The position numbers and the translations under genes were made by a program. Positions 1-60,690 of a stretch of DNA of 64,000 nt are shown here, in pieces. The notes under the pieces are model-generated. The model was not told where the DNA came from, did no database searches, and saw nothing but the letters and a program-made list of their open reading frames with translations. Each line of letters begins with the position of its first letter. Within the stretch, counting starts at the first letter, position 1. Source of the stretch: Paralvinella palmiformis (lineage: Eukaryota > Annelida > Polychaeta > Terebellida > Alvinellidae); the NCBI GenBank assembly GCA_025642065.1, contig JAODUP010000190.1:267501-331500 (forward strand), written 5' to 3'.

Positions 1-185
1 ACGTCCCCCTTTATTTTAAATAATTCAGTGGAGACGGCAGCGCCGTTTAACGTGGTCAGCCACCCACGATGTAGTGAGCCGAGAAATTAATCCCTGGAAA
101 AGTTTCGACCTCTTACGGGGTTCGAACCTGCGACCGTTGGCACCAAGTGCCAGGTGCTTAACCGCTAGGCCACCGGAGCTCACTG
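1..185 (-). repeat. tRNA-derived SINE, family A
   Basis: On the minus strand, an A box like TGGCCTAGCGGTTAAGC (172-156) and a B box GGTTCGAACCC (128-118) form a tRNA-like head. A conserved body with cggctcactacatcgtgggt follows, then an AT-rich 3' tail at the window edge. No anticodon-bearing tRNA structure is kept past the head, so it is a SINE, not a tRNA gene. Confidence 0.85.
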
Positions 186-1254
186 TTAGCTTAATTATCT
201 AAGCAGCCCTATTTATAGCTATTTTTCAATTGCTGTATCTTTCTTCAAAGCAATACTATATAAACTATATAACCCAATTGTCTTTATCATCTTTAACCTG
301 GTACATTTAGCCAATATTTTCTCATTTGACGATTTTGTTTCTATTTTCTTGTCTGAGATATTATTCACACATACCTGAGATATGTCATCATCTGTCGCAA
401 ATCCTTCCACTACTGTTTCTAAAGTTTTCAGTTTGCTGACGCTGGATAATAAACGCAACATTTATTCATCTATTCACATAGCTGATTATAACCTGTAAAA
501 TACACTGGTTATCGCTTGTAGTAATGGCATTTTAACAATGTTTATGTCTCTATTAATGATATAATTTCTGACAAAATACTTATAAATACCCATTTGGGGT
601 GGGAGTATTGTTCCAGTTATTCTGTAGGTTTTCCCACATTTTCCCATATATATATAGCGTATATTATACTAGTCTACAATAAATTATTGGTACAGATAAA
701 AACGAAAAGTGAATGCCACCTCTGGACGATTAATCAGGGTACTGATATTAGAGGAGCGACTTGCTGAGGCATGTAATATCTGATAAGGGTGTGGTGGTAA
801 GTAATCAGTTGCGTGTGAGTTTAGTGATTAAGCCATGTAAATTTCTGCGTCAATAATTAAATTATTTAACAATTAAATTTAATAATTCAATAATTCAATA
901 ATTTTTAAGCTTCCTTAGTTTAGTCATTTAATTTAATAATTTATTAGTTTAATTCAGTAATTTATTATCATAAACTTGATCCAGTTTTGCAGAAGCTTTA
1001 GCATGCCCCTTTATTTCCAATAAGTTATAAAACAAATTGAAAGGACTGACATTATAATTAATAGCGCGAAATATCTTTAATGAAATTAGCTATCTAGAGA
1101 TATACTCTATAAGGATTTGCCTGTGTTATAAAGAACGCGCAGTACATCGTAGGTAATCGTAGTTTTGAATGATCCAAAGGGGACAGAAGAATGTGATAAA
1201 ACGTTTCAAACCGTGAAATAAAAAATGTCTATTTTATGGTCACTGGTTATACGC

Positions 1255-1385
1255 ATAGTATAGAGAAAGGGAACCCATCGATCTCCAAAGACAGTGAAAC
1301 GAGATGAAAGATAAATAGGCTGGGATTTGAATCCAGCTGCTATAGGTCTGTGGCCGCCTATGCTACCAGAGAAAGGCCCTGATGA
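1255..1385 (-). repeat. tRNA-derived SINE, family C
   Basis: Minus strand: ctggtagcatag A-box-like head, gctggattcaaatcccagcc B box, then tatctttcatctcgtttcac and a cctttgg-type tail. Same organisation as 29283-29425. Confidence 0.65.
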
Positions 1386-1527
1386 ACCTTTGCACTTTAC
1401 TTTTGGTTACGAAACATACTCCAGAATGATACAAACAGGAAGTCTAGCTGTAGACGTATTAAGACTAGGACACTGATTAAGATTGATGATGATGTTTGAT
1501 GTTTTAGCCTACTTTTGTGTGCAATGT

Positions 1528-1600
1528 AGGGTGAATGAGTCGAGCGACCTCCAAAGATAATAAGGCGAAATGAAAGATGAAACATCCTTCGGAGTAACAT
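1528..1600 (-). repeat. SINE family C, partial copy
   Basis: Shares the body ggatgtttcatctttcattt and cttattatctttggaggtcg with family C; the tRNA head is missing. It is followed by a LINE 3' end at 1601. Confidence 0.6.
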
Positions 1601-1720
1601 ATTCGGAGTGTACTGTCCAACGCCTTTGAATGGCTCTGCTATTAAGGGCAATTTATTAAAGTTACATTATTACTATTATTATTATTATTATTATTAGTAG
1701 TAGTAGTAGTAGTAGTAGTA
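1601..1720 (+). mobile_element. LINE 3' end with (ATT)n/(AGT)n tail
   Basis: Carries acgcctttgaatggctctgc, then attaagggcaatttattaaa, then (ATT)n at 1668-1695 running into (AGT)n to 1720. The same 3' motif occurs at 9837-9855 and, inverted, at 59283-59306 behind a recognisable reverse transcriptase. Confidence 0.6.
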
Positions 1721-2155
1721 AAGCAGCACATCTGATTGATGTCATATTTTGTTCAGATTTAAACGTCTCATTCGTTTTAACCTTGATCCTGACATGATCT
1801 TATACAACTATATCGAATCAACTTATAGGAAAGTATATACTTTCTAGGAGACCGTTATAGATGAATTAGGCAAAATAACATTCTTGTTTAACATAATGTT
1901 CATTTCTGGCTTCGTTGCCCTCCGAACACAAGAAAATGCAGTCATCAGATGATGTATTCGAACCATCATCTGTTTCACGTTTTGATCACAGAGCCATCTT
2001 AACCCACCACTTAATTAAATGATATACGAAATGTTCTAACACCATTATTGGTTTTTAATCTGGTTTGGGCATGGCTCGTGCTGAAGTAGGGCGACTTGCG
2101 TGTGGTTTTTCGTTTAAATTGGCGTTTTATTATAATTAATCAGCAAAACACGTAC

Positions 2156-2266
2156 CTGTTTTCGAGGGGATTCGCTACAAATTCACCAAAACGAGAGATG
2201 GCGTTTTGTTGACAATCCGGATTGCCAAAGTTACACGCCAGTGTTTGTAACAACGCTCTCGCTTCT
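2156..2266 (-). CDS. M1 aminopeptidase exon (C-terminal helical domain)
   Basis: 111 nt between acceptor gtttttttcag and donor gtacgtgttt. The open frame reads EARALLQTLACNFGNPDCQQ then NAISRFGEFVANPLEN. This matches the ERAP1_C-like domain of M1 zinc aminopeptidases (aminopeptidase N, glutamyl aminopeptidase, ERAP). There, a block of the type LRALALxxACxxGxxDC is followed by an A-x-x-x-F-x-x-W/F-M/V-x-NP segment and then N-L-R-S. The next exon should encode that N-L-R-S block, but I do not find it between 1 and 2155, so it probably lies off the left edge. The catalytic domain is not in view, so the exact paralogue cannot be named. Confidence 0.85.
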
Positions 2267-2344
2267 CTGAAAAAAACATAGTAAATTACAACTTACTATT
2301 ACCAACTGTTACATGTAGAGTATTACGATCGTCGTTTTACTTAC

Positions 2345-2421
2345 TGTCTCATGACGTCATCATTACCATTATCCCAACCAAACCTCGTGTACGCTGGATC
2401 AATCTTTGTACGGAAGTACTC
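2345..2421 (-). CDS. M1 aminopeptidase exon upstream of the previous one
   Basis: 77 nt between acceptor aacctttgtag and donor gtaagtaaaa. It reads EYFRTKIDPAYTRFGWDNGN then DDVMR and joins in phase (CA + A = Gln) with the exon at 2156-2266 to give ...DDVMRQEARALLQTL. In M1 enzymes this is the segment YxxxxIxPxYxxLGW just before the L-x-L-A-C block. No earlier exon (HEXXH zinc site, GAMEN and so on) is seen between 2422 and 7118. The gene may be a fragment, or its 5' exons may lie far upstream, possibly beyond FAM91A1. Confidence 0.85.
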
Positions 2422-2529
2422 CTACAAAGGTTAGATGAACCAAAACATCATTATATATTCAGCGATTAAATATCTTATTGGGTTCAATATGAGTTATAAG
2501 TAGACGGTATTTTCATGAGTAATAATACG

Positions 2530-2575
2530 GGAGAGAGAGAGAGAGAGAGAGAGAGAGGGCGAGAGCGAGAGAGAG
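2530..2575. repeat. (GA)n microsatellite
   Basis: About 23 GA units with a gagggcgagagc interruption near the right end. Confidence 0.95.
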
Positions 2576-3297
2576 ACTTAAATAAGCGAATGGCGGTAAA
2601 ACAAAAATGATCGTCTTTGTTTCGCCCCGTTTAAAAGTACCAATTATTAATTTTACTATGAGTCAGGAATCTCATCAATCTGCTGACTAAGTTAGAACTA
2701 TCGGTGTGACCTTGGAAGTGCACCTTACTGTGAACCCGCATATGGACGCGCGTGTCCGAAGTTTCATGTTTCCATCTGAAGAACACATGAAATGTCCAAG
2801 GTTTCAATTTATTGTTGGCACCGAAGGTTATGTTTAGGAGGTTTGGCCATCGATCATTCCACTATAATTGGGTAACTAATTATTGTTGAAACTTGCCGTA
2901 CACTCTCGGTTTCGTTTTCTGTCTCTGTCGGTGTGCAAAGTCACGGTTCTTCGGTAGATTGATGTTAGGAAAATGCATTCTATGAGTTAATAATCGCCCG
3001 TTCATCACACTTCGCGGTTTGTAGCCAATTATTGTCATCACACACGTGTATAGATTTGGTGACCGCGGGGTTTGGTTGTGTTTATCTTGTGATTAGTTAA
3101 AATGGAAGTACTTGATTTATCGGTATTCGTTGTTTGGTGGTTGTTTGTATTGTATTCATGTCTTTGTAATGTGGTTTGGATATGTGACAGTTTTGTTTAG
3201 TAATTGTTTGTCTTATGGTTCAACCAAGTCAGCGTATTTTGGACCAGGTGGCCATGTGGCTCTACTGGACAACAACGCTGACGGTGCTGAGGGGAGA

Positions 3298-3300
<3 letters not shown>

Positions 3301-3328
<28 letters not shown>
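3301..3328. repeat. (TA)n microsatellite
   Basis: 14 uninterrupted TA units. Confidence 0.95.
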
Positions 3329-3331
<3 letters not shown>

Positions 3332-6300
3332 AGATTTTAAAAGAATAAAGCTGATTTTTCTTGACTTAAAAGCGCCTATATGAGTTTGGAGTTTTGTATG
3401 CTGAATGAGAATGATTAGACACTGAGATACACAAGTTGACAAAGTAACGAAGACTAACTAAATTACTAGATAGCCGAACCTGCCTGAGCACTGAGTAGTT
3501 AAGGCCGAGAACGTGACCAGTCCAGAATCTCGGTACCTTTGAGGTGGAGGTAAAGGTTGATTAACGTCAAAAATAATCTTCCGTTTTCAAATTTCAAAAA
3601 CTTTTAGATATATTTCAATGTGTCTTGTTAGTTCATAATCAAAAAAATTAAATGCTGGAAAAAATCTGGACGGAAGTCTCATGCGGTGTCGTTTAGTCTT
3701 GCTCGCAGTTCAACAAAGTAATACTAGCGAAGGAAAAATCGAATGATTGATGCAATGTCGCGAGACTTGCGCGTGGCATGTGTCTTTATTACGCCAGGAA
3801 AAGGGTATGCATTTACCATAATGTTTCGCAAGTAAAAAAGTTGCGGAAAAAACTATTTTTAAAAACCCTTATGTTTTTCAACTACTCCCGTAGTCCTATT
3901 TTTTTTAAACCGTAATGACTACGAAAACCATAGTAATTGACAAGTCTGCAATCACGTAAACGAGTCTTTTTTTCCACTGGCAGATCCATTTATACAATTA
4001 TAAGCGTCGTAATATACCATTTTACACTTTTAACAGTGACAATATCGAATTCATAATACAGGTTAAACTAAGCCACAGCGAGTGCTTGGCGTATGTTTGT
4101 CAAGGATGGCGTCACGTTCCGAACTTTTCCGAAGATTCCCGCTTAAACCCGTGGCATATTTATCCATGCAAGATACTAGCAAAGCAAGCTTTAAAACGAC
4201 TGTAACTTTATTTCTAGGAAAATTAAAATCTATCTGACTTAATTTGATTTTAATAACCAACCCTGACAATTTGGGAGATCTTTTACTCTATTAACATTAC
4301 CATTTTTATTCAGGTATCCACACAAGTACACCAACAAACAGAATGTTGCAAGCTGAAGCATATGATAATAATGTATGCATTATTTATTAATTTTATCTAT
4401 TATTTATCAATGGATGCTTTCAAAACATGCATTCTACATTTGACATTTTCGTTTGCACCATTCTACCAGTTTAGAAGTTATACTTGTATTGTGTTGAATA
4501 AATAAATACTATTATTTTTAAGTACACAAGACTTGCACGTCATAAAATAATTTCACTTTCATATAATGCTTCTCAAAATATATTCTGGGTATTATAGCCA
4601 CTACATAATGAAAAAAACAAGCATAATACCAATATAAAACTGTTCTTGAAATATGCTATTTATTTGCATCTGGTTTCTTTATGTTTATATGTTAACATCA
4701 TGTTCTCATCACAACTTGCTAAACATCATCAGTATAACCTGTCAATCACTAATAACATAATGTTAAATCATCATCATCAACATAACCTATGAAGTACAGT
4801 TAGACAACATCCATCTAACACACACACACACACTCTCTCTCGTGCATATCAACATATTCAAAGGAATCGTGTAAAAAAATATACCCAAATTTAAGTAATC
4901 ATATGAAGTCTACTTACTGTTATATAAATTTAGAATAAAATCAGTTAATTCATCTGCTGATTTATGTTTTGTTTTTAACTGCAGGTATTAAATAATTATT
5001 GTTAAACAGAAGTCAAGGTCATAAACAAAGTGTAAAGACAGATGCTGATTCTTTCAGTAAATGCTAGTTACCATTTAACAACATATGCTAAGCTAATAAA
5101 TATATGTCTCTAGAACATAACCTACCATGTACTAGATATGTCATGTTACTGTGTACATAAATCCACTGAGCTGATTGGAGTATCACATGATACACAATCT
5201 TATCTAACATTACTAATCCAGTAAATTATTGCTATGTTTACTTATAACTCACCGCTTATAATGTGCTGCATTTTTAAAGAATTATCACTTCGTTTAAAAG
5301 AAAAGTGCAAATTTTGACAGGTACTAAGCAACCACATATTTTTACTGACCATATAAGTGGTTAGGGTAGATCACATTAAATGTATTCCCATATTGGGTTT
5401 CAATGTTAAAGAGCATTGCTGGAAGAAAAAATGACCGATAATAATGGGCTACACGTTTCATCCTGCCCCAAATTTAGCAAATTCAGGAATGCCAACATTA
5501 GCTGGGAAATGGATGCCAAAATTTTAAACTATAACAACTGATAAATAATCTGTGGAATTTCTGAAAAATATCAATAAAATATGTTGCTTAACAATTGAAA
5601 TACATCATATGACCATAGTTTAAAGAACCAGACAGTACTCTTACAGAGTTATCAGCTGTTATTTAGATAACCATTAAGAGGCTTATTGTATGTAAACTTT
5701 CCCAAATAGTGACCATAACAGCTACTTTAGTCATTCTGAATGTGCACAATGTGGAGATGTAAAATAAAACAATCCTTTCAATATCAGGAATGAAATTTTT
5801 TTAAGTAAACAAAAAGGAAAAAGGTATGATAAATGTGATTCTTACATTTAATTACATAATGATGGCAGATGATGACTTCTGAATATTGTTATATCTCAAA
5901 TATTACAGAAGAATAAATTGGTGTTTATAAGTGCAGGAGTAAACACAATCCATGTTACGTACTGTTTAGGAATGACAAAAACGTGGAGACACAGCTCTCA
6001 AGACATAACATGATGAAATATACACACAAAACAACTTTTATAGAACATTATAAAATAATACCAAAAAAGACTCATTAAATTTCTCTAGTTATATAAGTAC
6101 ATTTTAGTAATTGACAACATGTAATCTCCTAAATGAAAATACACAGATAGAGTACAATATGCTGGGTAATTTATGCATTCGGATCAACATGAAATCTCAG
6201 ATTTGGATTACACAGTCTCTAATCTGGTATTTATAATAAGTAGAGGCAATCAATATATAGATTACAAAAGCCTTATATTGTGAAAATGCCAATTTCATTG

Positions 6301-6671
6301 TCTGGTCACTAAAATAATCAATATTAATAATCCATACTGTTATGCAATTAGGACTTGTCAGCCTCGGATAGATCTATATTTTGTAATCATAACATAACTA
6401 TTGAAACAGTTCCATTAATGTATCATAGTATATATCGCTGGCACTCAACAAAACAGCATCAGTTATCCAACATAAAACATCTATTAACATATTAGATACA
6501 AATAGATCATTAAAAGCATTACATCTGATAATCTAGCTTCCACATGCATCACCACTAGCAGCCAAACATCCAGATCCTCCATGAGGATATCACACACTGA
6601 ACAGGTTTTATGAGCATGACAACTGGCTCCAACAAAATCATAGTTCTAAATCTGAAGAATATATGAGATGC

Positions 6672-6677
6672 TTTAAT
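6672..6677 (-). promoter_or_regulatory. Possible FAM91A1 polyadenylation signal (ATTAAA)
   Basis: ATTAAA on the minus strand about 440 nt past the stop, with GT-rich sequence some 60-100 nt further. A canonical AATAAA lies much farther away at 4664-4659. Choice is uncertain without transcript data. Confidence 0.25.
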
Positions 6678-7040
6678 TAAGTCCATTGATAAAATATTTT
6701 CTAGTATGAAACCTGCAGAGAGTTGAGACAGACTAGAATCAGTCATACAACAAAATGCGGTATGACTTCACATTAAGACCAACTAGTCATTTTAAATGAA
6801 CACATAATGCCACAAACGTTTTGCTATATTGTTAAAATGGGAAACACGGCAAAATCAGGAACATGCTAACTTAACTGGACAGTGTACTTGTTCCACATGC
6901 ACATTTCTCTACTTATGTGTCCATAAATAACACTGAGATATGATGCATCTAGCACAGGGAAGTCTCATGGTTCTGGCATATAGAAACATCTCACACCATA
7001 GCTTATGCAAACTATTATGCATCCACTGCATAGATACATT

Positions 7041-7087
7041 GCACACACACACACATGCACACATGCATGCACACATACACACACACA
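7041..7087. repeat. Imperfect (CA)n in the FAM91A1 3' UTR
   Basis: CA repeats broken by TG and TA steps, starting about 30 nt past the FAM91A1 stop, so (TG)n in the presumed mRNA. Confidence 0.85.
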
Positions 7088-7118
7088 ATGGAATCATACA
7101 GCTTTCACTATGAAGCAA

Positions 7119-56672
<49,554 letters not shown>

Positions 56673-56900
56673 GGTGTAGGGTCGCAGTTATGTAAAATAG
56701 TTCCAAAATATTAAATGATTCTCATAGAAACAATTTGACAGATAGCAGATAACTGTTTTATCAGCTCATCGTGTCAACACCGAGAAGCGTCAACATTGAC
56801 TGTTGCACAGACCACCGAGAAACGTCAATACTACTAGGGGGCGCCGCGAGAAACTGTGAGCAGAGGGAGCCACCTGACTCAACTTTATCCAAAGATACTA
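56673..56900 (-). promoter_or_regulatory. FAM91A1: Presumed FAM91A1 promoter and 5' UTR
   Basis: Sequence just upstream of the ATG. Locally GC-richer around 56770-56880, with no clear TATA box. It holds a CTCF-like site (56831-56845) and a pair of near-identical 16-mers (56778-56793 and 56813-56828). The transcription start cannot be placed from sequence. Confidence 0.5.
56831..56845 (+). promoter_or_regulatory. CTCF-like binding site
   Basis: ctactagggggcgcc differs at one position from the well-known CTCF core ccactagggggcgcc. It lies about 160 bp upstream of the FAM91A1 ATG. Function is inferred from the motif only. Confidence 0.5.
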
Positions 56901-57059
56901 TAACGCAGCCAAAAACAAACTTTTCTCCAGATCGTGAACTACATTATGATATTATAACTACCGTTATGATTTAAAGTTTAATTTTTCAGCAGCCACTGAT
57001 GTTAGTGTCAATTAACAGTCTAGTCATATACTTAAATACTGAAATAGAACAGTGAGAAG

Positions 57060-57545
57060 TAATTAAGGCTGTCAAAAGTTCAACTTCCTAAAAAATAATC
57101 TCATGAAACGTGTTACAAATTAAGAAAGATTGATTGTATGCTTTTACCAAATTGTATAACTGTTAAATATGGTGCAAATTCATTTGCATATCAAGGTCCT
57201 AAATTATGGAATAGTATAGAAAAAATATAAAAACACTTGAATTTAAAGACTTGAAGAGAAAAAAATTATAGTTAGATACCAAACAATTGTGACTATTCTG
57301 TCTGCATGTTGTGTAAATTATAAAATATTTAACAATGTATTAGGAATAGGCTGGCTTTATTGCAATGAACAAACTACCTTCAGGATGTTAATTGATCATA
57401 TGAATAATCATATTTAGTCTTCATTGTATATATACCATACGATGTATTACTATCATTGTAAATTCCATACCATATATTATTATCGGTTAATAGCTTCGGC
57501 TAATGTTTTATTGTTGTACCAAACCCCGACGTTAAATAAACTTGT
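57060..57545 (+). mobile_element. LINE 3' end remnant
   Basis: The plus strand reads YKLRKIDCMLLPNCITVKYG then ANSFAYQGPKLWNSIEKI and a stop: the SFxYxGPKLWNxI block of LINE reverse transcriptase C-termini. An AT-rich tail follows; the right limit is uncertain. Confidence 0.6.
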
Positions 57546-57817
57546 CTTAGTCTTAGGAATTTCATCTATATACTATAGTTCATTAAGCTGTATGATAATA
57601 ATGATAAAAATGTAAATTTAATAACGTGGTCTTAAAAGCAGGAGCCATTCAGTAACGTGGTACAATGATTTCCCAAAATCGGAATGCTAAAATCTAATTA
57701 TTTATCGGTGTGTATAACTATTTTTACTATTAAAAGAAAATTTCCAATCCTACTTTAGAACTCCATTTCAACTCTCAAGATTTTGAGTGATCGTGGTAAG
57801 CCATAAAAATGGCCGTA

Positions 57818-57845
57818 AAGCATCATCATCATCATCATCATCATT
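57818..57845. repeat. (ATC)n microsatellite
   Basis: Nine ATC units near the left end of the gypsy remnant. Confidence 0.95.
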
Positions 57846-57859
57846 TTGGTGGTCATGGT

Positions 57860-58900
57860 AAGAGTCAATCGGTTTATTCATTTGATTGGGATTTGGGCTT
57901 TGGTGAAGAATCAAATCAATTTGACTGATAATACTCCAATCAAGATTCGACAAAGACGAATTTCTCCCTCCATTTTTGAGGACGTACGGCAACACGTTAA
58001 AGAGATGTTATAGTTTGTGGTGTCGTTAGATCTTCCTACATTTCTTGTCAGGAAACGTGACAATTCACTTAGATTTATGCATAGATTTTAAACTGTAAAA
58101 CAATCAGGGATTCGTACCAGTTGTCTGTACTAAATGAATCAATGGGTGTCCTTTCAGGCTCTAAGTGGTTTCCGACAATGGATCTAAAGAGTGAACTTTA
58201 GCGAGTAGAGATGGACGATGCTCATCAAACACGCACTGCTTTCAGTATTGGATCACTAGGATTCTAGGAGTTTAATTTTATGCGGTGTGGGTTAACTAAT
58301 GCTCCCAGTACCTTCCAACGTGTTTTGAAACAGTGTATGAATTAATTGTATTTCACGAAATGATGATATTGTAGCGTCTTCTAAAAGTCTATACGAACAT
58401 TTGCAACATCTTAGAGAGGTTCTTGGTAGTAGGTTTTAGGATGGGGGTAATGAAGTTGAAACCCTCAAAATGCTATTTTCTTAAACATAGTGTCAATTAC
58501 TTAGGTCACGTGATTTCCGAACAGAGTGTTCAGACAGATCCAGAGAAGGTTCAAGATGTTTTGATGTCGAAAATAATTATGTCTGGAGTCTGTTGGGGAT
58601 ATACGTCGATTGCTAGGAGTAACAGGGTTTTATCCCAGATTTTTTAAAGAATTATTCTTCAATTGATCATGCATTGACCAATCTGATGGTCGGTGATGAG
58701 AATTTAGGTCGCCGGAAAGGTCGTAGAAAGTATTTGACAAAGTCTGTTCCATTCCTTTGGAATAAAGATTGCCTGAAGACATTTGACTAGCTTACAGATA
58801 AAATAACCTCTGCCCAAATTCTGACTTGTACACAATTTTCTCTACCATTTGATTTGTAATACGTTTCTGGCGATGAAATATCTGGAAAGCAGTTTCACTC
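57860..58900 (+). mobile_element. Ty3/gypsy pol remnant (linker, reverse transcriptase, start of RNase H)
   Basis: Read in several frames, the plus strand shows in order INLTDNTPIKIRQRRISP and FEDVRQHVKEML (the region before RT), then SGSKWF..TMDLKS and DDAHQTRTAFSIGSLGF. After these come FNFMRCGLTNAPSTFQRVLK, KLKPSKCYFLKHSVNYLGHV, and SVPFLWNKDCLKTFD, the border to RNase H. This order is diagnostic of metazoan Ty3/gypsy pol. Several frameshifts and stops, an apparent loss around the catalytic YxDD, and no integrase or LTRs: a dead fragment about 1.2 kb upstream of FAM91A1. Confidence 0.85.
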
Positions 58901-59236
58901 ATCATTGTTTATGCTCCATTGCAAGTGGTACTCATCAAGGAGGCAGTTTTGTCGAATGTATATAAAATGCATATTGTATACAATGTCCATACTGTATAGA
59001 CCGTGTGTATGTTTATAATACGGTTTATAACGTATGTACAGTGGACCAAGTAAAAGAGTCCTTAAATAGCAGGTGTCCTTTCTTCGGGGGGACATTTAAT
59101 ATATTACAGCTAAATGGTGCTCATGAAAAATGTCCATCAAAAGTTCATTATTGCAGTTCTAAATATGATTAACATAAATCAATAGTTTAATTAAATACAT
59201 GAAAATTAATGACTAAACTACTTCATGAATAAATTA

Positions 59237-59269
<33 letters not shown>

Positions 59270-59271
<2 letters not shown>

Positions 59272-60300
59272 TATTTACTAGCAGGAGCCATTCAAAGGCG
59301 CTGTACAAGTAATATGTAGTAAGATAATACCCCAAATAATATGTCTAAAATTCCTATAAGAGATTCTAATATCTAATTTCTATTCCACAAAGTGGGGGCT
59401 GCAACACTAAACGCACAATCACCATTTGACTTGACCCGAGACACTGGCACCTGCAATAGTATCTGACTGAATGAATTGAGTTTTCAGCGTGACTTTCTAA
59501 TGGACACCAGTTCGCACAGGTATTCTGACGCCATATCATTAATAGATTTATAAGTTATTAGTAAAATCTTGAAATGGGTACGCTGTCTAACAGGTAGCCA
59601 ATGTAGTTTTTGAAAAATTGGGGTGATATGATCATATTTTCGAGTATTTTTCACTATGGGAGGTGCACTACTCTGAATTCGCTGAAGGTGATTGATGTTC
59701 TTATCAGATATGCCATATAACAAGGAGTTACAAGTGCTTATTGGGTCAAGAATATTTTAAACAGTGGGTGTTCTTAACATGGTAGTAGGCAGCTCGGCAT
59801 ACTGTTGTGACATGTTCATACACGTTAATGCATTGGTCAAAAATAACCCCTAAATGTTTTACTGACCCATTAGGGGTAACCGAAGATGCACTCATTCTTA
59901 ATGCTGGTATCATTAGCGATTTAACACAATGTGGTGATGCCAAATATATAATATTTGTTTTATTATTATTTAGTCTTAGAAATTTTTTGATTCATCCATA
60001 GCCGAATATCAGCAATACAATGTTCTAAATGTTTCAAGGAAGAGAAGAAATTTAACTCATTGTCAGGATCCGGTGATATAGACAGTTGTGTGTCATCAGC
60101 ATACAAGTGATATTTAACCCCGATATCGCTGCACAATAATCCCAAGAGGACTCGTATATATTGTGCAAACCAGAGGACCAAGAACTGAAGCTTGTGGTAC
60201 ACCAGATAACAAAAACTGAACGTCTGATAACTAAGACATTATTTGATAAGGGACGTAATCTGATCATCCTATATCTAATGATGATGCACACATGTTGAAG
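59270..60300 (-). mobile_element. LINE reverse transcriptase 3' remnant
   Basis: The minus strand shows, in order, SGVPQASVLGPL (about 60206-60170), KYHLYADDTQLSIS with the RT catalytic YADD, SVKHLGVIFDQC, YGISDKNINHLQRIQSS, and LHWLPVRQRTHFKILL. It then ends in gcgcctttgaatggctcctg and an ATT tail (AAT on plus, 59237-59268). The order is typical of CR1/L2/Rex-type LINEs. Frameshifts make it inactive. Its 3' end matches fragments at 1601 and 9700. Confidence 0.85.
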
Positions 60301-60645
60301 TGAACTGAATGTTACGTTCTACTTGTCCCCTGAAAAAAGAATGCAAATTTGTTGGAGAGGTAAATATATCAAACTAAATCAATCTAATTCGATTAATACA
60401 TAACATGATATTTAGTTTTAATGAATACATGTAGACTCTATATATAGTTTGTGCTTGCTAATAAGCCAAACAATCATAGTATTTGTTTTTAAACTTTCTA
60501 ATAATAGCCCCCTATGGCATAATGCGAGAATGACTTATTTTAGGGGATGGACAATGATTTGAACGTTCCTGAATAATAAATACGGAGATTATCGCGCATG
60601 GGAATTGTGTAAAGAATTGTCAAATATTACGAAGCTTCTGATAAG

Positions 60646-60690
60646 TGACGTCAGACTTCAGAAGTATCCGGTCTGAGTTTGGCTTTAAAA
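60646..60690 (+). promoter_or_regulatory. Promoter-like patch: CRE and TATA-like box
   Basis: A perfect tgacgtca (60646-60653) lies about 30 bp before tttaaaa (60684-60690), followed by agggcggcacc. No recognisable exon follows on the plus strand, so function is conjectural. Confidence 0.25.

Larger units (their letters stand above)
186..2155. other. Left flank: no gene seen apart from repeats
   Basis: Outside the SINE and LINE pieces listed, this is AT-rich sequence with no coding signal I can support. It would be an intron or the 3' part of the M1 aminopeptidase gene if that gene continues left. Confidence 0.5.
2422..7118. other. Gap between M1 exons and FAM91A1; no exons found
   Basis: I looked on the minus strand for the missing M1 aminopeptidase exons (catalytic HEXXH, YVPW, LNYD-type blocks) and found none. 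It holds a (GA)n tract (2530-2575), a (TA)n tract (3301-3328) and an AT-rich part from about 4300 that may include a long FAM91A1 3' UTR. Confidence 0.5.

Noticed and set aside
110..185. Possible tRNA gene on the minus strand
   Set aside because: A and B boxes are present, but the sequence continues into a body and tail also found at 19689-19780, and the cloverleaf is incomplete. It is a SINE.
3112..3333. Open frame on the plus strand
   Set aside because: It runs into the (TA)n microsatellite and has no recognisable domain or splice context.
4063..4269. Minus-strand open frame, tested as a possible missing M1 aminopeptidase exon
   Set aside because: No M1 motif, no flanking splice sites in a fitting phase.
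6909..7118. Cysteine-rich open frame on the minus strand
   Set aside because: Cys-Val/Met runs are the (CA)n repeat translated; it lies in the FAM91A1 3' UTR.
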